A DNA stretch of 58,884 bases, taken from the NCBI GenBank assembly GCA_013334335.1, contig JAAXXR010000006.1:1-58884 (forward strand), in the 5' to 3' direction. The notes beneath the pieces were generated by a model that had not been told where the DNA came from, did not search any database, and was given only the letters and a program-made list of their open reading frames with translations. The stretch's first letter is position 1; each line of letters opens with the position of its first letter. Made by a program: the position numbers and the translations under genes. Below are positions 9,361-17,548 of this stretch, piece after piece. This stretch comes from Chlorobiaceae bacterium (GTDB taxonomy: Bacteria > Bacteroidota > Chlorobiia > Chlorobiales > Chlorobiaceae).

Positions 9361-10422
9361 ATGAAAATGCAAAAAGAGCTCCTAAAAAACGAACAGGATG
9401 CGCTGGCTCAACCCGAGCCGGAACCGAAGAAAATGACCCTGCAGGTCAGCAGGGTGCAGACGCCGATGCGTATCGACCGGTATCTCGCGCAACAGGTCGA
9501 AAACGCCACGCGCAACAAGGTGCAGGAGGCGATCGAGGAGCACCGGGTGCTGGTCAACGGCCACCCGGTCAAATCCAACTACCGGATCAAGTCCTGCGAC
9601 CTCATCCAGATCACCTTCCTTCGGCCGCCGGCACCTGAAATGGCGCCTGAAGAGATCCCGATCGACATCGTTTACGAGGACGCCGACCTGCTGGTGGTCA
9701 ACAAGGCTCCCGGCATGGTCGTGCACCCGGCATTCGGGAACTGGACGGGCACGCTGGCCAACGCCATCCTCCACCATATCGGCAAGGAGGCAGACGAGCT
9801 CGACAAATCCAGCCTGAGGCCTGGCATCGTGCACCGGCTCGACAAGGATACCTCCGGCCTGATCATCGTCGCCAAGAATCCGACAGCCCTGCACCGGCTC
9901 GCCACCCAGTTTGCCAGGCGCCAGGTGGAGAAGGTCTACAAAGCTATCGTCTGGGGAGTGCCCGCTCCTCCATCCGGCACGATCAGGACCAACATCGGAC
10001 GGTCGAGAAAAAACCGGAAGGTGATGGCCAATTTCCCCTTCGAGGGGCTCGAGGGAAAACATGCCATCACGGACTACGAGCTTGCCGAGGACCTTCGCTA
10101 CTTCTCCCTGGTCAGCCTCACGCTGCACACGGGTCGAACGCACCAGATCAGGGTGCATCTCCAGCACCTCGGCCACCCGATACTCGGCGACGTAACCTAT
10201 GGCGGAGGCAACCCTCGAACCCTCGACTTCAGCAAAAGCGAACCGTTCACGAAAAACCTTCTGGAAACGATGCCCCGCCAGGCGCTCCATGCCGAAACGC
10301 TCAGGTTCAGGCAACCCACCACCGGTGAGCAACTCTCCCTTACCGCCCCCCTCCCCGATGACATGCAGGCCGCACTGGACAAGATCAGAAACATCGCGTC
10401 CGGGTCGCACATCATGCATTGA
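9361..10422 (+). CDS. rluD: 23S rRNA pseudouridine synthase, RluD/RluA family
   Basis: RluA-family enzymes convert uridines of rRNA to pseudouridine; RluD acts on helix 69 of 23S rRNA. An N-terminal S4 RNA-binding domain (MRIDRYLAQQ...VLVNG) is followed by the catalytic motif HRLDKDTSGL, whose Asp is the nucleophile, and the late motif GRTHQIRVHL. The ATG at 9361 (353 aa) is preferred. A GTG at 9292 would extend the frame through the terminator hairpin, adding a hydrophobic segment not expected in this family, and an ATG at 9340 lies inside the hairpin. No good Shine-Dalgarno precedes any of them. Family assignment is firm; RluD versus another RluA member is inferred. Confidence 0.9.
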   Translation: MKMQKELLKNEQDALAQPEPEPKKMTLQVSRVQTPMRIDRYLAQQVENATRNKVQEAIEEHRVLVNGHPVKSNYRIKSCDLIQITFLRPPAPEMAPEEIPIDIVYEDADLLVVNKAPGMVVHPAFGNWTGTLANAILHHIGKEADELDKSSLRPGIVHRLDKDTSGLIIVAKNPTALHRLATQFARRQVEKVYKAIVWGVPAPPSGTIRTNIGRSRKNRKVMANFPFEGLEGKHAITDYELAEDLRYFSLVSLTLHTGRTHQIRVHLQHLGHPILGDVTYGGGNPRTLDFSKSEPFTKNLLETMPRQALHAETLRFRQPTTGEQLSLTAPLPDDMQAALDKIRNIASGSHIMH

Positions 10423-10584
10423 GCGGGTGACGTGGTTCACTGGCCATTTGTTCTCCAGCCGTTTTGTATATTGAGCTCTGTCGCCGTTGCTTCACCATGC
10501 CTCTCCCCAGGCGCTGCAAGGGCCATGTCCGGAAGCCCCCCATGATCAGATGCAGAGTATAGTTGTAACCATTCGCAGGATACC

Positions 10585-11049
10585 ATGAATAAAAGAACCT
10601 TCTTTACCACCGCCCTGATGGCCGCCACCATGTGGCCGATCGGGCAGGAGGCCTCAGCTGGGGTCAACATTGACATCAATATCGGCCAGCCCGCCCCCGT
10701 CATCGTCGCGCCGATGCCTCCCCGGCATGCCCCGCACCGAATCGTTGTCGAACGCCGGCCACGATTCATGTATACCCCGTCCCTCGGGTTCTATGTCTCG
10801 GTGGACAGCCCTTATGACATCGTTTACTACGGCAGCCGGTACTACGTCTACGACGATGGAGGCTGGTACTGGGCGCGCTCCTACGACGGCCCGTGGGTTT
10901 TCGTGGAGGGGCACCGCCTTCCGCACCGGATCAGCCGGTTCCGGCACGAAGAGATCCGTCGCCATCGAGACGAGGAGTTCCGCCGTTATCCCGACGACCG
11001 GGATCGTCAGGACCGCGGTCGAGGCCGTGGCCATGACCGCTGGCACTGA
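10585..11049 (+). CDS. Small exported Tyr/Arg-rich protein, function unknown
   Basis: The 154 residues start with a plausible signal peptide (MNKRTFFTTALMAATMWPIG, cleavage near ASA-G at 25-26). A Pro/Val-rich segment follows, then an aromatic stretch (YVYDDGGWYWARSYDGPWVF) and a very basic/acidic Arg-Asp-His tail (RRHRDEEFRRYPDDRDRQDRG). AGGA sits 6 nt upstream of the ATG. The YxW-type aromatic pattern resembles small envelope proteins of unknown role in many Gram-negative bacteria; I cannot assign a function. It lies 17 bp upstream of the flavoprotein gene, perhaps cotranscribed. Confidence 0.8.
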   Translation: MNKRTFFTTALMAATMWPIGQEASAGVNIDINIGQPAPVIVAPMPPRHAPHRIVVERRPRFMYTPSLGFYVSVDSPYDIVYYGSRYYVYDDGGWYWARSYDGPWVFVEGHRLPHRISRFRHEEIRRHRDEEFRRYPDDRDRQDRGRGRGHDRWH

Positions 11050-11066
11050 ACCATGAATCCTGAACC

Positions 11067-11657
11067 ATGAAACAGCTGAAAGTCATCGGCATCAACGGAA
11101 GCCCGCGCCGCGAGGGCAATACCTCCCGCATGCTCGGGGTTCTCTTTGAGACGCTTCGCCAGGAGGGTATCGATACCGAAACGGTGCAGGTCGGTGGCAC
11201 CGACATCAGGGGCTGCCTCTCCTGCTACGCCTGCATCCGGAACAAAGACCGGCAGTGCTCGTCGAAAAAGGACTGCTTCAACGGCATTTTTGAAAAGATG
11301 ATCGCCGCTGACGGCATGGTGCTTGCTTCACCGACCTATTTCGCAGACATCACCCCCGAGCTCAAAGCCCTGATCGACCGGGCAGGGTTCGTGTCGAGGG
11401 CCAATGGCGGCCTGTTCCGCCACAAAACCGGCGCAGCGGTCATCAGCCTGAGGCGGGGCGGAGGCATCCATGCCTACGACAGCATCAACCACCTTTTCCA
11501 GATCTGCCAGATGTTCATCGTTGGATCAACCTACTGGAACCTCGGGTTTGGCGGTCGTGAAGGGGACGAAGTGCTCAGGGACGAGGAGGGGCTGGAAAAC
11601 ATGCGCGACCTCGGCAGATCGATGGCATACCTGCTCCGGAAGCTCCATGGCAACTGA
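11067..11657 (+). CDS. NADPH-dependent FMN reductase / iron-sulfur flavoprotein family
   Basis: A flavodoxin-fold protein of 196 residues. The FMN phosphate-binding loop INGSPRREGNTS is at the N-terminus, and CLSCYACIRNKDRQC (about 50-65) resembles the Cys cluster of iron-sulfur flavoproteins. ASPTYFADITPELKALIDR is the typical second flavin-contact region. Such proteins reduce quinones, metals or other acceptors; the physiological substrate cannot be told. It is followed after 42 bp by the oligopeptidase gene on the same strand. Confidence 0.85.
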   Translation: MKQLKVIGINGSPRREGNTSRMLGVLFETLRQEGIDTETVQVGGTDIRGCLSCYACIRNKDRQCSSKKDCFNGIFEKMIAADGMVLASPTYFADITPELKALIDRAGFVSRANGGLFRHKTGAAVISLRRGGGIHAYDSINHLFQICQMFIVGSTYWNLGFGGREGDEVLRDEEGLENMRDLGRSMAYLLRKLHGN

Positions 11658-11699
11658 ACAAGAACGCGTTACGTTAACGATCCCAGACCGTATTGCCAC

Positions 11700-13919
11700 A
11701 TGAAGGACCGATACCTGCCCCTCTGCCGAATTCTGGCCCTGCTGTTCCTTTCGTCCATCACCGTTGTGTCAGCATCTGAGGCATCTGAGGAGGAACATCC
11801 GGCCCGTATCGAGCCGCCGGAAAGCCGTATTGCCGAGACCGTATGCGGCAGGAGCATCCCCGACCCGTACCGGCCTCTCGAAAACCTTCAGCACCCGATC
11901 GTCAGGAGATGGTTCCGCCAGGAGTCCGACCGGGCACGCACCGTGCTCGACGCCATCCCGGGTCGGGAGGGGCTGGTCCACATGATGAACGAATTTGACC
12001 GGCGGAGAGCCGCCAAGGTGTACGATCTGTCCATCACGGACAATGACCGGTACTTCTATCTGAAACAGACCCCGTCGGACGAAACCGGAAGACTTTTTTT
12101 CAGGAAAGGTTTCAAGGGCACTGAACGTGAGCTGTTCAACCCCGCCGACTTGTCGGGAAACAAGGAGGTCAGCTATGTCATCAGCAGCGCAACTCCGAAC
12201 ATCGACGGCACGAAAGTCGCCCTGACGGTCTCTCCGAACGGCTCCGAAAACTCGTTGCTGCTCATCCTCGACGTAGAGAACGGACGGCTTTACCCGGAGA
12301 GGATTGACCGCTGCTGGTTCGCCTCGCCGTCATGGCTGCCGGACGGCAAGTCGTTCCTCTATAACCGGCTGAACCCAGGCGCATTGCACGACATCGAGCG
12401 TGAAAAAAACAGCCGCATCTTCCTGCACGTAGCCGGCAGCGATCCGGCGACCGACCGTGAGGTCTTTTCACGGTCGACAAACCCCGAACTGGGCATCAGC
12501 CCGGATGATATCCCCGCACTCCACTTCGACAGGAAAAGCGGAAAACTCTTCGCGTTCACTGAAAACGTCGACCCGAGGCTGAACGGCTGGTATGCTTCCA
12601 TCGACGAGCTTTCCCGGCCAAAAATCTCCTGGAAGCGACTCTTCAGGCCGGAAGACGAGGTGTACGATTTCGCTGCCACGAAAAGCGAGCTTTATCTGTA
12701 TACACCGAAGAACGCACCACGATACCGGCTGCTCAAAACCCCGCTCGACTCCCCGGATATCCGGAACGCGGAGACCGTGATCCCAGAGCGGCCCGACGCC
12801 GCCCTGACCGGATTCGCCATGACCAGTGACGGCGTCTTTTATACCCTCTCGTTCAACGGGGTCAGGGAGGAGCTGCACCTGAAAGGGTATGGCAACGCTC
12901 CGGATGAACAGATCCCGCTGCCGTTCGAAGCCGGTACGGCGAACCTCTCATCGAAGGGATTCGACCAGCCGGAACTGTGGGCTGTCATCGCAGGCTGGAA
13001 CCACGATTTCCGCCGCTACCGTTACGACAGGAAGGAGAAGCGTTTCCTCAATGAAACCCTCTCTTCCCCTGCAGAATATCCGGAATACCGTGACCTGGTG
13101 GTCGAAGAGGTGATGGTTCCGTCTCATGACGGCGTCATGGTCCCCCTGTCGATCATCCACGGCAGGGAGATTGCCAGGAACGGGAAGAACCCGGTTCTGA
13201 TTTACGGCTACGGCGCCTATGGTAAACCGGTCACCCCGTTTTTCAGCCCTTCGATGCTGCTCTGGACCCTCAAGGGTGGTGTTTTTGCCGTTGCACACGT
13301 CCGGGGAGGCGGTGAGATGGGAGACGCATGGCACAAGCAGGGCATGAAAACCACCAAACCGAACACCTGGAAAGACCTGATCGCCTGCGCGGAATATCTC
13401 ATCCGTGAACGCTACACGTCACCGCAGCACATCGCCATCAACGCAGCGAGCGCCGGCGGCATCCTGGTCGGCAGGGCCATGACCGAGCGCCCGGAACTCT
13501 TCGCCGCCGTCATGCCACAGGTCGGCGTCATGAATCCGCTGCGCGGAGAACAGACCCCCAATGGCCCGGTGAATGTCCCCGAATTCGGTACCGTCAGAAA
13601 CCCTGTCGAGTGCCGGGCACTCATCGAAATGGATGCGTACCTGCATCTGCGCAAAGGTGTCAGTTATCCGGCTGCACTGGTTACGGCGGGTATGAACGAC
13701 CCGAGGGTCATCGCCTGGCAGCCGGCAAAATTCGCCGCGCGCATGCAGGCGTCGACTTCATCCGGCAAACCGGTCCTCCTCTTCACCGACGACAAGGCGG
13801 GACATGGCATCGGTGACAAAAAAAGCAAACAGTTCGAATCCCTGGCCGACATCCTCAGTTTCGGCCTCTGGCAGACCGGACACCCTGAATTCCAGTTGAA
13901 GGATACTGCTCCTCAGTGA
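11700..13919 (+). CDS. Secreted prolyl oligopeptidase-family serine peptidase (S9A)
   Basis: A 739-residue S9 peptidase that cleaves short peptides, probably after proline. An N-terminal hydrophobic signal (LCRILALLFLSSITVVSAS) points to periplasmic export. The middle is the beta-propeller. The C-terminal alpha/beta-hydrolase carries the catalytic Ser in NAASAGGILVG (about 584), Asp in GMNDPRV (about 666) and His in KAGHGIG (about 702). FGTVRNP and GYGAYGKP are typical of S9A. The nucleophile elbow is ASAGG rather than the usual GSNGG, so substrate range could differ. An inverted repeat overlaps the stop codon. Confidence 0.92.
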   Translation: MKDRYLPLCRILALLFLSSITVVSASEASEEEHPARIEPPESRIAETVCGRSIPDPYRPLENLQHPIVRRWFRQESDRARTVLDAIPGREGLVHMMNEFDRRRAAKVYDLSITDNDRYFYLKQTPSDETGRLFFRKGFKGTERELFNPADLSGNKEVSYVISSATPNIDGTKVALTVSPNGSENSLLLILDVENGRLYPERIDRCWFASPSWLPDGKSFLYNRLNPGALHDIEREKNSRIFLHVAGSDPATDREVFSRSTNPELGISPDDIPALHFDRKSGKLFAFTENVDPRLNGWYASIDELSRPKISWKRLFRPEDEVYDFAATKSELYLYTPKNAPRYRLLKTPLDSPDIRNAETVIPERPDAALTGFAMTSDGVFYTLSFNGVREELHLKGYGNAPDEQIPLPFEAGTANLSSKGFDQPELWAVIAGWNHDFRRYRYDRKEKRFLNETLSSPAEYPEYRDLVVEEVMVPSHDGVMVPLSIIHGREIARNGKNPVLIYGYGAYGKPVTPFFSPSMLLWTLKGGVFAVAHVRGGGEMGDAWHKQGMKTTKPNTWKDLIACAEYLIRERYTSPQHIAINAASAGGILVGRAMTERPELFAAVMPQVGVMNPLRGEQTPNGPVNVPEFGTVRNPVECRALIEMDAYLHLRKGVSYPAALVTAGMNDPRVIAWQPAKFAARMQASTSSGKPVLLFTDDKAGHGIGDKKSKQFESLADILSFGLWQTGHPEFQLKDTAPQ

Positions 13920-13945
13920 TCCTGAGCCGCCGCCTGATCACTGAG
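13912..13945 (+). terminator. Hairpin over the oligopeptidase stop codon
   Basis: Perfect 10-bp arms (CTCAGTGATC / GATCACTGAG) flank a 14-nt GC-rich loop and include the TGA. There is no T-run afterwards, so it may end the transcript through rho or simply stabilise the mRNA 3' end. Confidence 0.45.
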
Positions 13946-14588
13946 ACGCTTCCGGCTCGATCGTCGTACGTGCCAGCTTGAGGGAAACTTCTGGACACTT
14001 CGCCTGACTTCTCGACCCTCAAGCTTGCTCACAATGAGACTGCTCAGCTGTCCCATGGTGGGTTATTAGCACGCCATCGAAAATAGCACCCCCGGCAAAT
14101 TCTTTTTAAACCATTATTTTAGATATATTTAAGTAAATACGCCGCCCCAACCCCTTACTCTGGCACGAATATTGATGAATGATTAATCGACAAGGGAACA
14201 AGACCGGAACGAAGCAGACCGAAAGCACGATCCGGATTTGTAAATTATGATGTTCGACAGCAAATGGACCGCGGCCCGAGTTTAGACAGAAAAAGAGATT
14301 CAAAACCTGAATCAACAAAAGGAATCCGAACTGCCCGACACGAGGTGATATAATTTTTTTATAAATTATTGAGTCACGGAACCGTATATATGTAAAAGAT
14401 ATTCTTTTCGTACCTTTGTGGAGACAGTGCTGAAACTGACGGCCTTTCCCGGAGATCATCGAAAAACGTTGGTGCATTTCGTCCTGAATAGTAGATCTGG
14501 TTCATAAGGTTATTGGAAAAGAATTGCCGAAAAGGCTCATATTTTTCTCAACAAGCATTATTTCAAAAAAAGATCAGGGGCTGTTATC
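13920..14588. other. 669-bp intergenic region before the polysaccharide locus
   Basis: No convincing gene. After the oligopeptidase hairpin there is a second inverted repeat (AGCTTGAGGG at 13975-13984 with CCCTCAAGCT at 14016-14025). From about 14100 the DNA is AT-rich. Possible promoter elements: a sigma-54-like TGGCACG-N4-TTGA (14161-14176), a TATAAT at 14349-14354 without a good -35, and TACCTTTG at 14411-14418, which resembles the Bacteroidetes -7 box TAnnTTTG. The long leader to the first locus gene at 14589 suggests control at this point. Confidence 0.6.
14161..14176 (+). promoter_or_regulatory. Candidate sigma-54 (-24/-12) promoter
   Basis: TGGCACG AATA TTGAT matches the -24 block exactly and has the correct spacing to the -12 block, where GA replaces the consensus GC. 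It points toward the polysaccharide genes that begin 413 bp downstream. Sigma-54 control of exopolysaccharide clusters is known in several bacteria. One mismatch at the critical -12 dinucleotide keeps this tentative. Confidence 0.35.
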
Positions 14589-15131
14589 ATGAACATAGCG
14601 ATCAAGCGTATCATCTCTACCGTTGCCATCACCCAGGTTCTGGCACTTTCAACACTTCAGGTTGATGCAATTGCAGCGCCGCCATTCGATGCTCTCAATG
14701 CACCGGCCCCTGCATCGACAAGCTCGGCGCCAGCAGGATCACCTTCTGCACCGATCCATACGGCGTCTTATTTCACGGACAGTTATGGGAATATCCTCAT
14801 GAATGTCAACATTTGGGGAAACGTCCTGCGCTCTGGCCCGATAGCAGTCCCCGAGGGTGCGGATATCGGCACGGCCATTTCACTGGCAGGCGGACCCGCC
14901 AATGCCGCCAATCTGAAAAAAGTGCGTGTCAATCGGGCGTCTCCTGATGAAAACGGCAAAATCACCTATGAGGTCAATCTCGCTGAGTATGCAAAAAAAG
15001 GGGATCAGTCCGTGCTTCTCGAATTGAGACCAAACGATACGATTATTGTTCCCGAGAGCAAGAGTATACGTTTCCTTGAGGCGATCGGCTTGATCGCAAC
15101 GGGCGCCACGGTTTATTCAGTCACCCGCTAA
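14589..15131 (+). CDS. SLBB-domain polysaccharide export protein
   Basis: A 180-residue protein with an N-terminal export signal (AITQVLALSTLQVDAIA), an Ala/Pro/Ser-rich spacer (about 35-60) and one SLBB-type domain (NVNIWGNVLRSGPIAVPEGADI...AGGPANAANLKKVRV...LRPNDTIIVPES). A short hydrophobic segment (FLEAIGLIATGATVYSVT) lies at the C-terminus. It lacks the N-terminal Poly_export domain of full Wza, so it may partner with another export component. An AGGGG sequence precedes the ATG. It is the first gene of the plus-strand arm, 68 bp before the Wzz-type gene. Confidence 0.85.
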   Translation: MNIAIKRIISTVAITQVLALSTLQVDAIAAPPFDALNAPAPASTSSAPAGSPSAPIHTASYFTDSYGNILMNVNIWGNVLRSGPIAVPEGADIGTAISLAGGPANAANLKKVRVNRASPDENGKITYEVNLAEYAKKGDQSVLLELRPNDTIIVPESKSIRFLEAIGLIATGATVYSVTR

Positions 15132-15199
15132 GTCTTTTGAATTTATAATGATGTCACTTTCTCTCATACTCTCATTCTAATATCAACAAGGAGTCTTAA

Positions 15200-16618
15200 A
15201 TGGTTGACTTGAATCAACAGGCCCCGCCAGACAACAATCTTAAGGATATGTTGAATACCCTCTGGAAAGGCAAGTTCATTATCGCTGCTGTTGCGATACT
15301 CGCAACTGCCGGAGCTCTTGCTCATTACTATATTTCGATGCCGTCCTATAAAGCCCAGGCACTGATTATGGTCAAGTCTCCTGTGAAGGAGAAATTCATG
15401 AGCGAGACCGAAAGCCGCACCGCAGAGTACGAACTGCCCACAAGCATCGAACTGCTGAAGTCTTACCCGCTCGCAGAAACGGCCGTAAAAACCCTCCTGG
15501 ACAGCGCCTCGGGGAACCAACTCGAACTGTTTGGCACCCGGGGGACAAAAGGCGGCTCGTCAGGATCCGCACTGAAAGCGCCTGACAGCACGAAAACCCG
15601 GAAATATGCGGAAATTCTTCAGCACCGGATTAAAACCGATAATATCCGGGGTACGAACCTGGTCGAAATATCGGTGACGAGCCCCTACCCCGACGAGGCG
15701 GCCCTCTTGACCAATACCGTCTGCGAAACCTATCAGAGGAAAAACGCTGAGTGGAACGCAGCTATGGATATTTCGGTCAGCAAGACCATTGAACAGCAGA
15801 TCACCGAACAGGAAGAAAAAGTCAGGCAGGCAGAAGCCGCGTTGCGGGATTTCATGCAGTCCAATGAAGTCTATGAAGCCACAGGCAATGTCCTGGACCT
15901 CCAGAAAACATATGCGTCTGCGTCATCAGAGTACGATGCGAATCGTGTGCAATACGAAATCCTGAGGAAGCAGCTGGCGTTCATCGAACAGACCCTCTCC
16001 GATGATGAGCGGACATTCAGCAGGAATCTCCAGCAGAACATTGGGACGCAGCTTCGGTCGATGCGCGAAACGATCAGGGAGAAGGAAAATGCCTATATCG
16101 CGCTGGCGATACAGAAAGGCCCCAACGCACCTGAGGTCCAGGCCGCCCAGAACAGTCTCACGAATCTGAAGACACAGTATGAGCAGGTCAACCGGACAAA
16201 ATTGGCCGGGGAAATCGCAAACTCGACCAATGCCCAGAAATACCGTTTCGACCTCCTTGCCTCGAAAATGCAGGCGAACGTCCGCCTGGCTGAACTGGAC
16301 AATAGCGCACGCGAATACCAGAGGCTCAAAGACTATTACCAGGGACAGTTGAACGCACTGCCGGCCAAGCAGATCACCTATTCGAAGCTGGCCTTGGACA
16401 GCGACATCGCCAAGAAAACCTATGCGTTCCTTAAAGAAAAACTTGACGAATCCCGAATCAAAACCGCATCGAACAGCGGAGGCGTGGTGATCATCAAGAA
16501 AGCTTTTGTGCCTTTGGCTCCTGAATCTCCGAATCTGCTGCAGAATCTCGCGATCGGTATTGGTGGAGGCTTGCTCATCGGTATGCTCGCGGTCATCATG
16601 AAGGAAAAAATGGTCTGA
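15200..16618 (+). CDS. Wzz/GumC-type chain-length determinant, without kinase domain
   Basis: An inner-membrane polysaccharide co-polymerase that sets chain length with Wzy. TM1 lies at about 26-46 (KFIIAAVAILATAGALAHYY), a long periplasmic coiled-coil-rich region follows (EQQITEQEEKVRQAEAALRD onward), and TM2 is near the C-terminus (LAIGIGGGLLIGMLAVIM). A Pro-containing motif precedes TM2 (VPLAPESPNLLQN). At 472 residues it ends after TM2, so it has no BY-kinase Walker domain. A strong AAGGAG lies 7 nt before the ATG. The pairing with the SLBB protein is the usual export arrangement. Confidence 0.9.
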   Translation: MVDLNQQAPPDNNLKDMLNTLWKGKFIIAAVAILATAGALAHYYISMPSYKAQALIMVKSPVKEKFMSETESRTAEYELPTSIELLKSYPLAETAVKTLLDSASGNQLELFGTRGTKGGSSGSALKAPDSTKTRKYAEILQHRIKTDNIRGTNLVEISVTSPYPDEAALLTNTVCETYQRKNAEWNAAMDISVSKTIEQQITEQEEKVRQAEAALRDFMQSNEVYEATGNVLDLQKTYASASSEYDANRVQYEILRKQLAFIEQTLSDDERTFSRNLQQNIGTQLRSMRETIREKENAYIALAIQKGPNAPEVQAAQNSLTNLKTQYEQVNRTKLAGEIANSTNAQKYRFDLLASKMQANVRLAELDNSAREYQRLKDYYQGQLNALPAKQITYSKLALDSDIAKKTYAFLKEKLDESRIKTASNSGGVVIIKKAFVPLAPESPNLLQNLAIGIGGGLLIGMLAVIMKEKMV

Positions 16619-16950
16619 TGATCTTGGCCAGGAACTGATTGGATCAACATCGCCTCATTTCAGCAGTGCACAGCCGGCAGACCCGCAAATCGCATGAACT
16701 GCCGGCTGGATTGCACTTCCCCCTGAAGCCTGTTCTCTGATCGTTTCCAGACAGTCTGAATCCCATAAGTCTCACGGTTTCTTTCTCATTTAATTTTCTC
16801 ATCCGAGCCCCCATCTGACACCGCCGATCATTTCCCTTGAAGAGGACGTTGACGGTGATGCCGGGGGCATTGCCTGGAAAAGCCGCTAACCGCTTAACCT
16901 ATGCGTGAACAGTTTGCCGCTTTAATGTAACTCTATCACTTTGACAACTC
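16619..16950. other. 332-bp intergenic region after the chain-length gene
   Basis: Holds one clear inverted repeat (16671-16708) and otherwise no gene I can support. A possible promoter for the next transcript is expected here, but I see no convincing -10/-35 pair. Confidence 0.6.
16671..16708 (+). terminator. Inverted repeat downstream of the chain-length gene
   Basis: Perfect 10-bp arms CAGCCGGCAG / CTGCCGGCTG with an 18-nt loop, 53 bp past the stop. There is no T-tract, so it is a candidate transcription end or mRNA stabiliser only. Confidence 0.4.
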
Positions 16951-17514
16951 GTGGAACAGATCATCAGGGATATTACTCCCCATATCCATTTTCGCCTGGT
17001 CGACACGAATGACACGGAATTCATTCTGTCGTTACGTACTGATCCGCAGAAAAGCCGCTTCATTTCCCACGTCAGAAATGACCTCGATGCGCAGATCCGA
17101 TGGATAAACGATTACAAGGAACGGGAGCAACAGGGCACTGAATATTACTTCATCATCGAAGACACCCACGCAGTAAAAATCGGAACCATCCGGCTCTACG
17201 ACTTCAGAGGGGACTCTTTCTGCTGGGGGAGCTGGATCCTGAAAGACGATGCGCCGGCCTATGCCGCCATCGAATCAGTCCTGTTCGTCTATGAAATAGG
17301 ATTGTACCGTCTTGGATTCATGCAGTCGCATACCGACGTCAGAAAAGACAATCATACCGTTGTCACATTCCTGAAAAACTTCGGCGCGGTGATCACCCAC
17401 GAAGACGAACTCAACTACTATTTCAGGATGACCCGTGATATCTACGAAACCACAAAGGCGCGCTACCGGAGATTCCTGAAGTCTCCGATGGTCCCGGCTG
17501 GAACCCCAGCCTGA
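16951..17514 (+). CDS. GNAT-family acyltransferase (paralogue of the gene at 47752-48288)
   Basis: A 187-residue GNAT-fold protein resembling RimJ/RimL and sugar-acetylating GNATs. Recognisable parts are FRLVDTNDTEFILSLRTDP, YYFIIEDTHAVKIGTIRLYD and SFCWGSWI, then a region binding the acyl donor. About half of its residues match the 178-aa GNAT at the other end of the locus. It starts with GTG without a clear Shine-Dalgarno; no better start is visible. It lies 34 bp before the asparagine-synthase gene, which suggests it transfers an acyl group made by the ACP/AMP-ligase cassette to an amino sugar. That role is inference. Confidence 0.8.
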   Translation: MEQIIRDITPHIHFRLVDTNDTEFILSLRTDPQKSRFISHVRNDLDAQIRWINDYKEREQQGTEYYFIIEDTHAVKIGTIRLYDFRGDSFCWGSWILKDDAPAYAAIESVLFVYEIGLYRLGFMQSHTDVRKDNHTVVTFLKNFGAVITHEDELNYYFRMTRDIYETTKARYRRFLKSPMVPAGTPA

Positions 17515-17548
17515 AACCTGCGCCACTCAGAACTCTAACCAAATTATA

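Noticed and set aside
14106-14477. 123-codon minus-strand frame in the intergenic region before the polysaccharide locus
   Set aside because: AT-rich, no recognisable motif, and it runs across likely promoter elements; coding potential is weak.
13920-14588. JUMPstart/ops element upstream of the polysaccharide genes
   Set aside because: No GGCGGTAGCGTG-type sequence is present in this leader.
15200-16618. Tyrosine autokinase (Wzc/BY-kinase) activity for the chain-length protein
   Set aside because: The protein ends just after the second membrane segment and has no Walker A motif or Tyr cluster.
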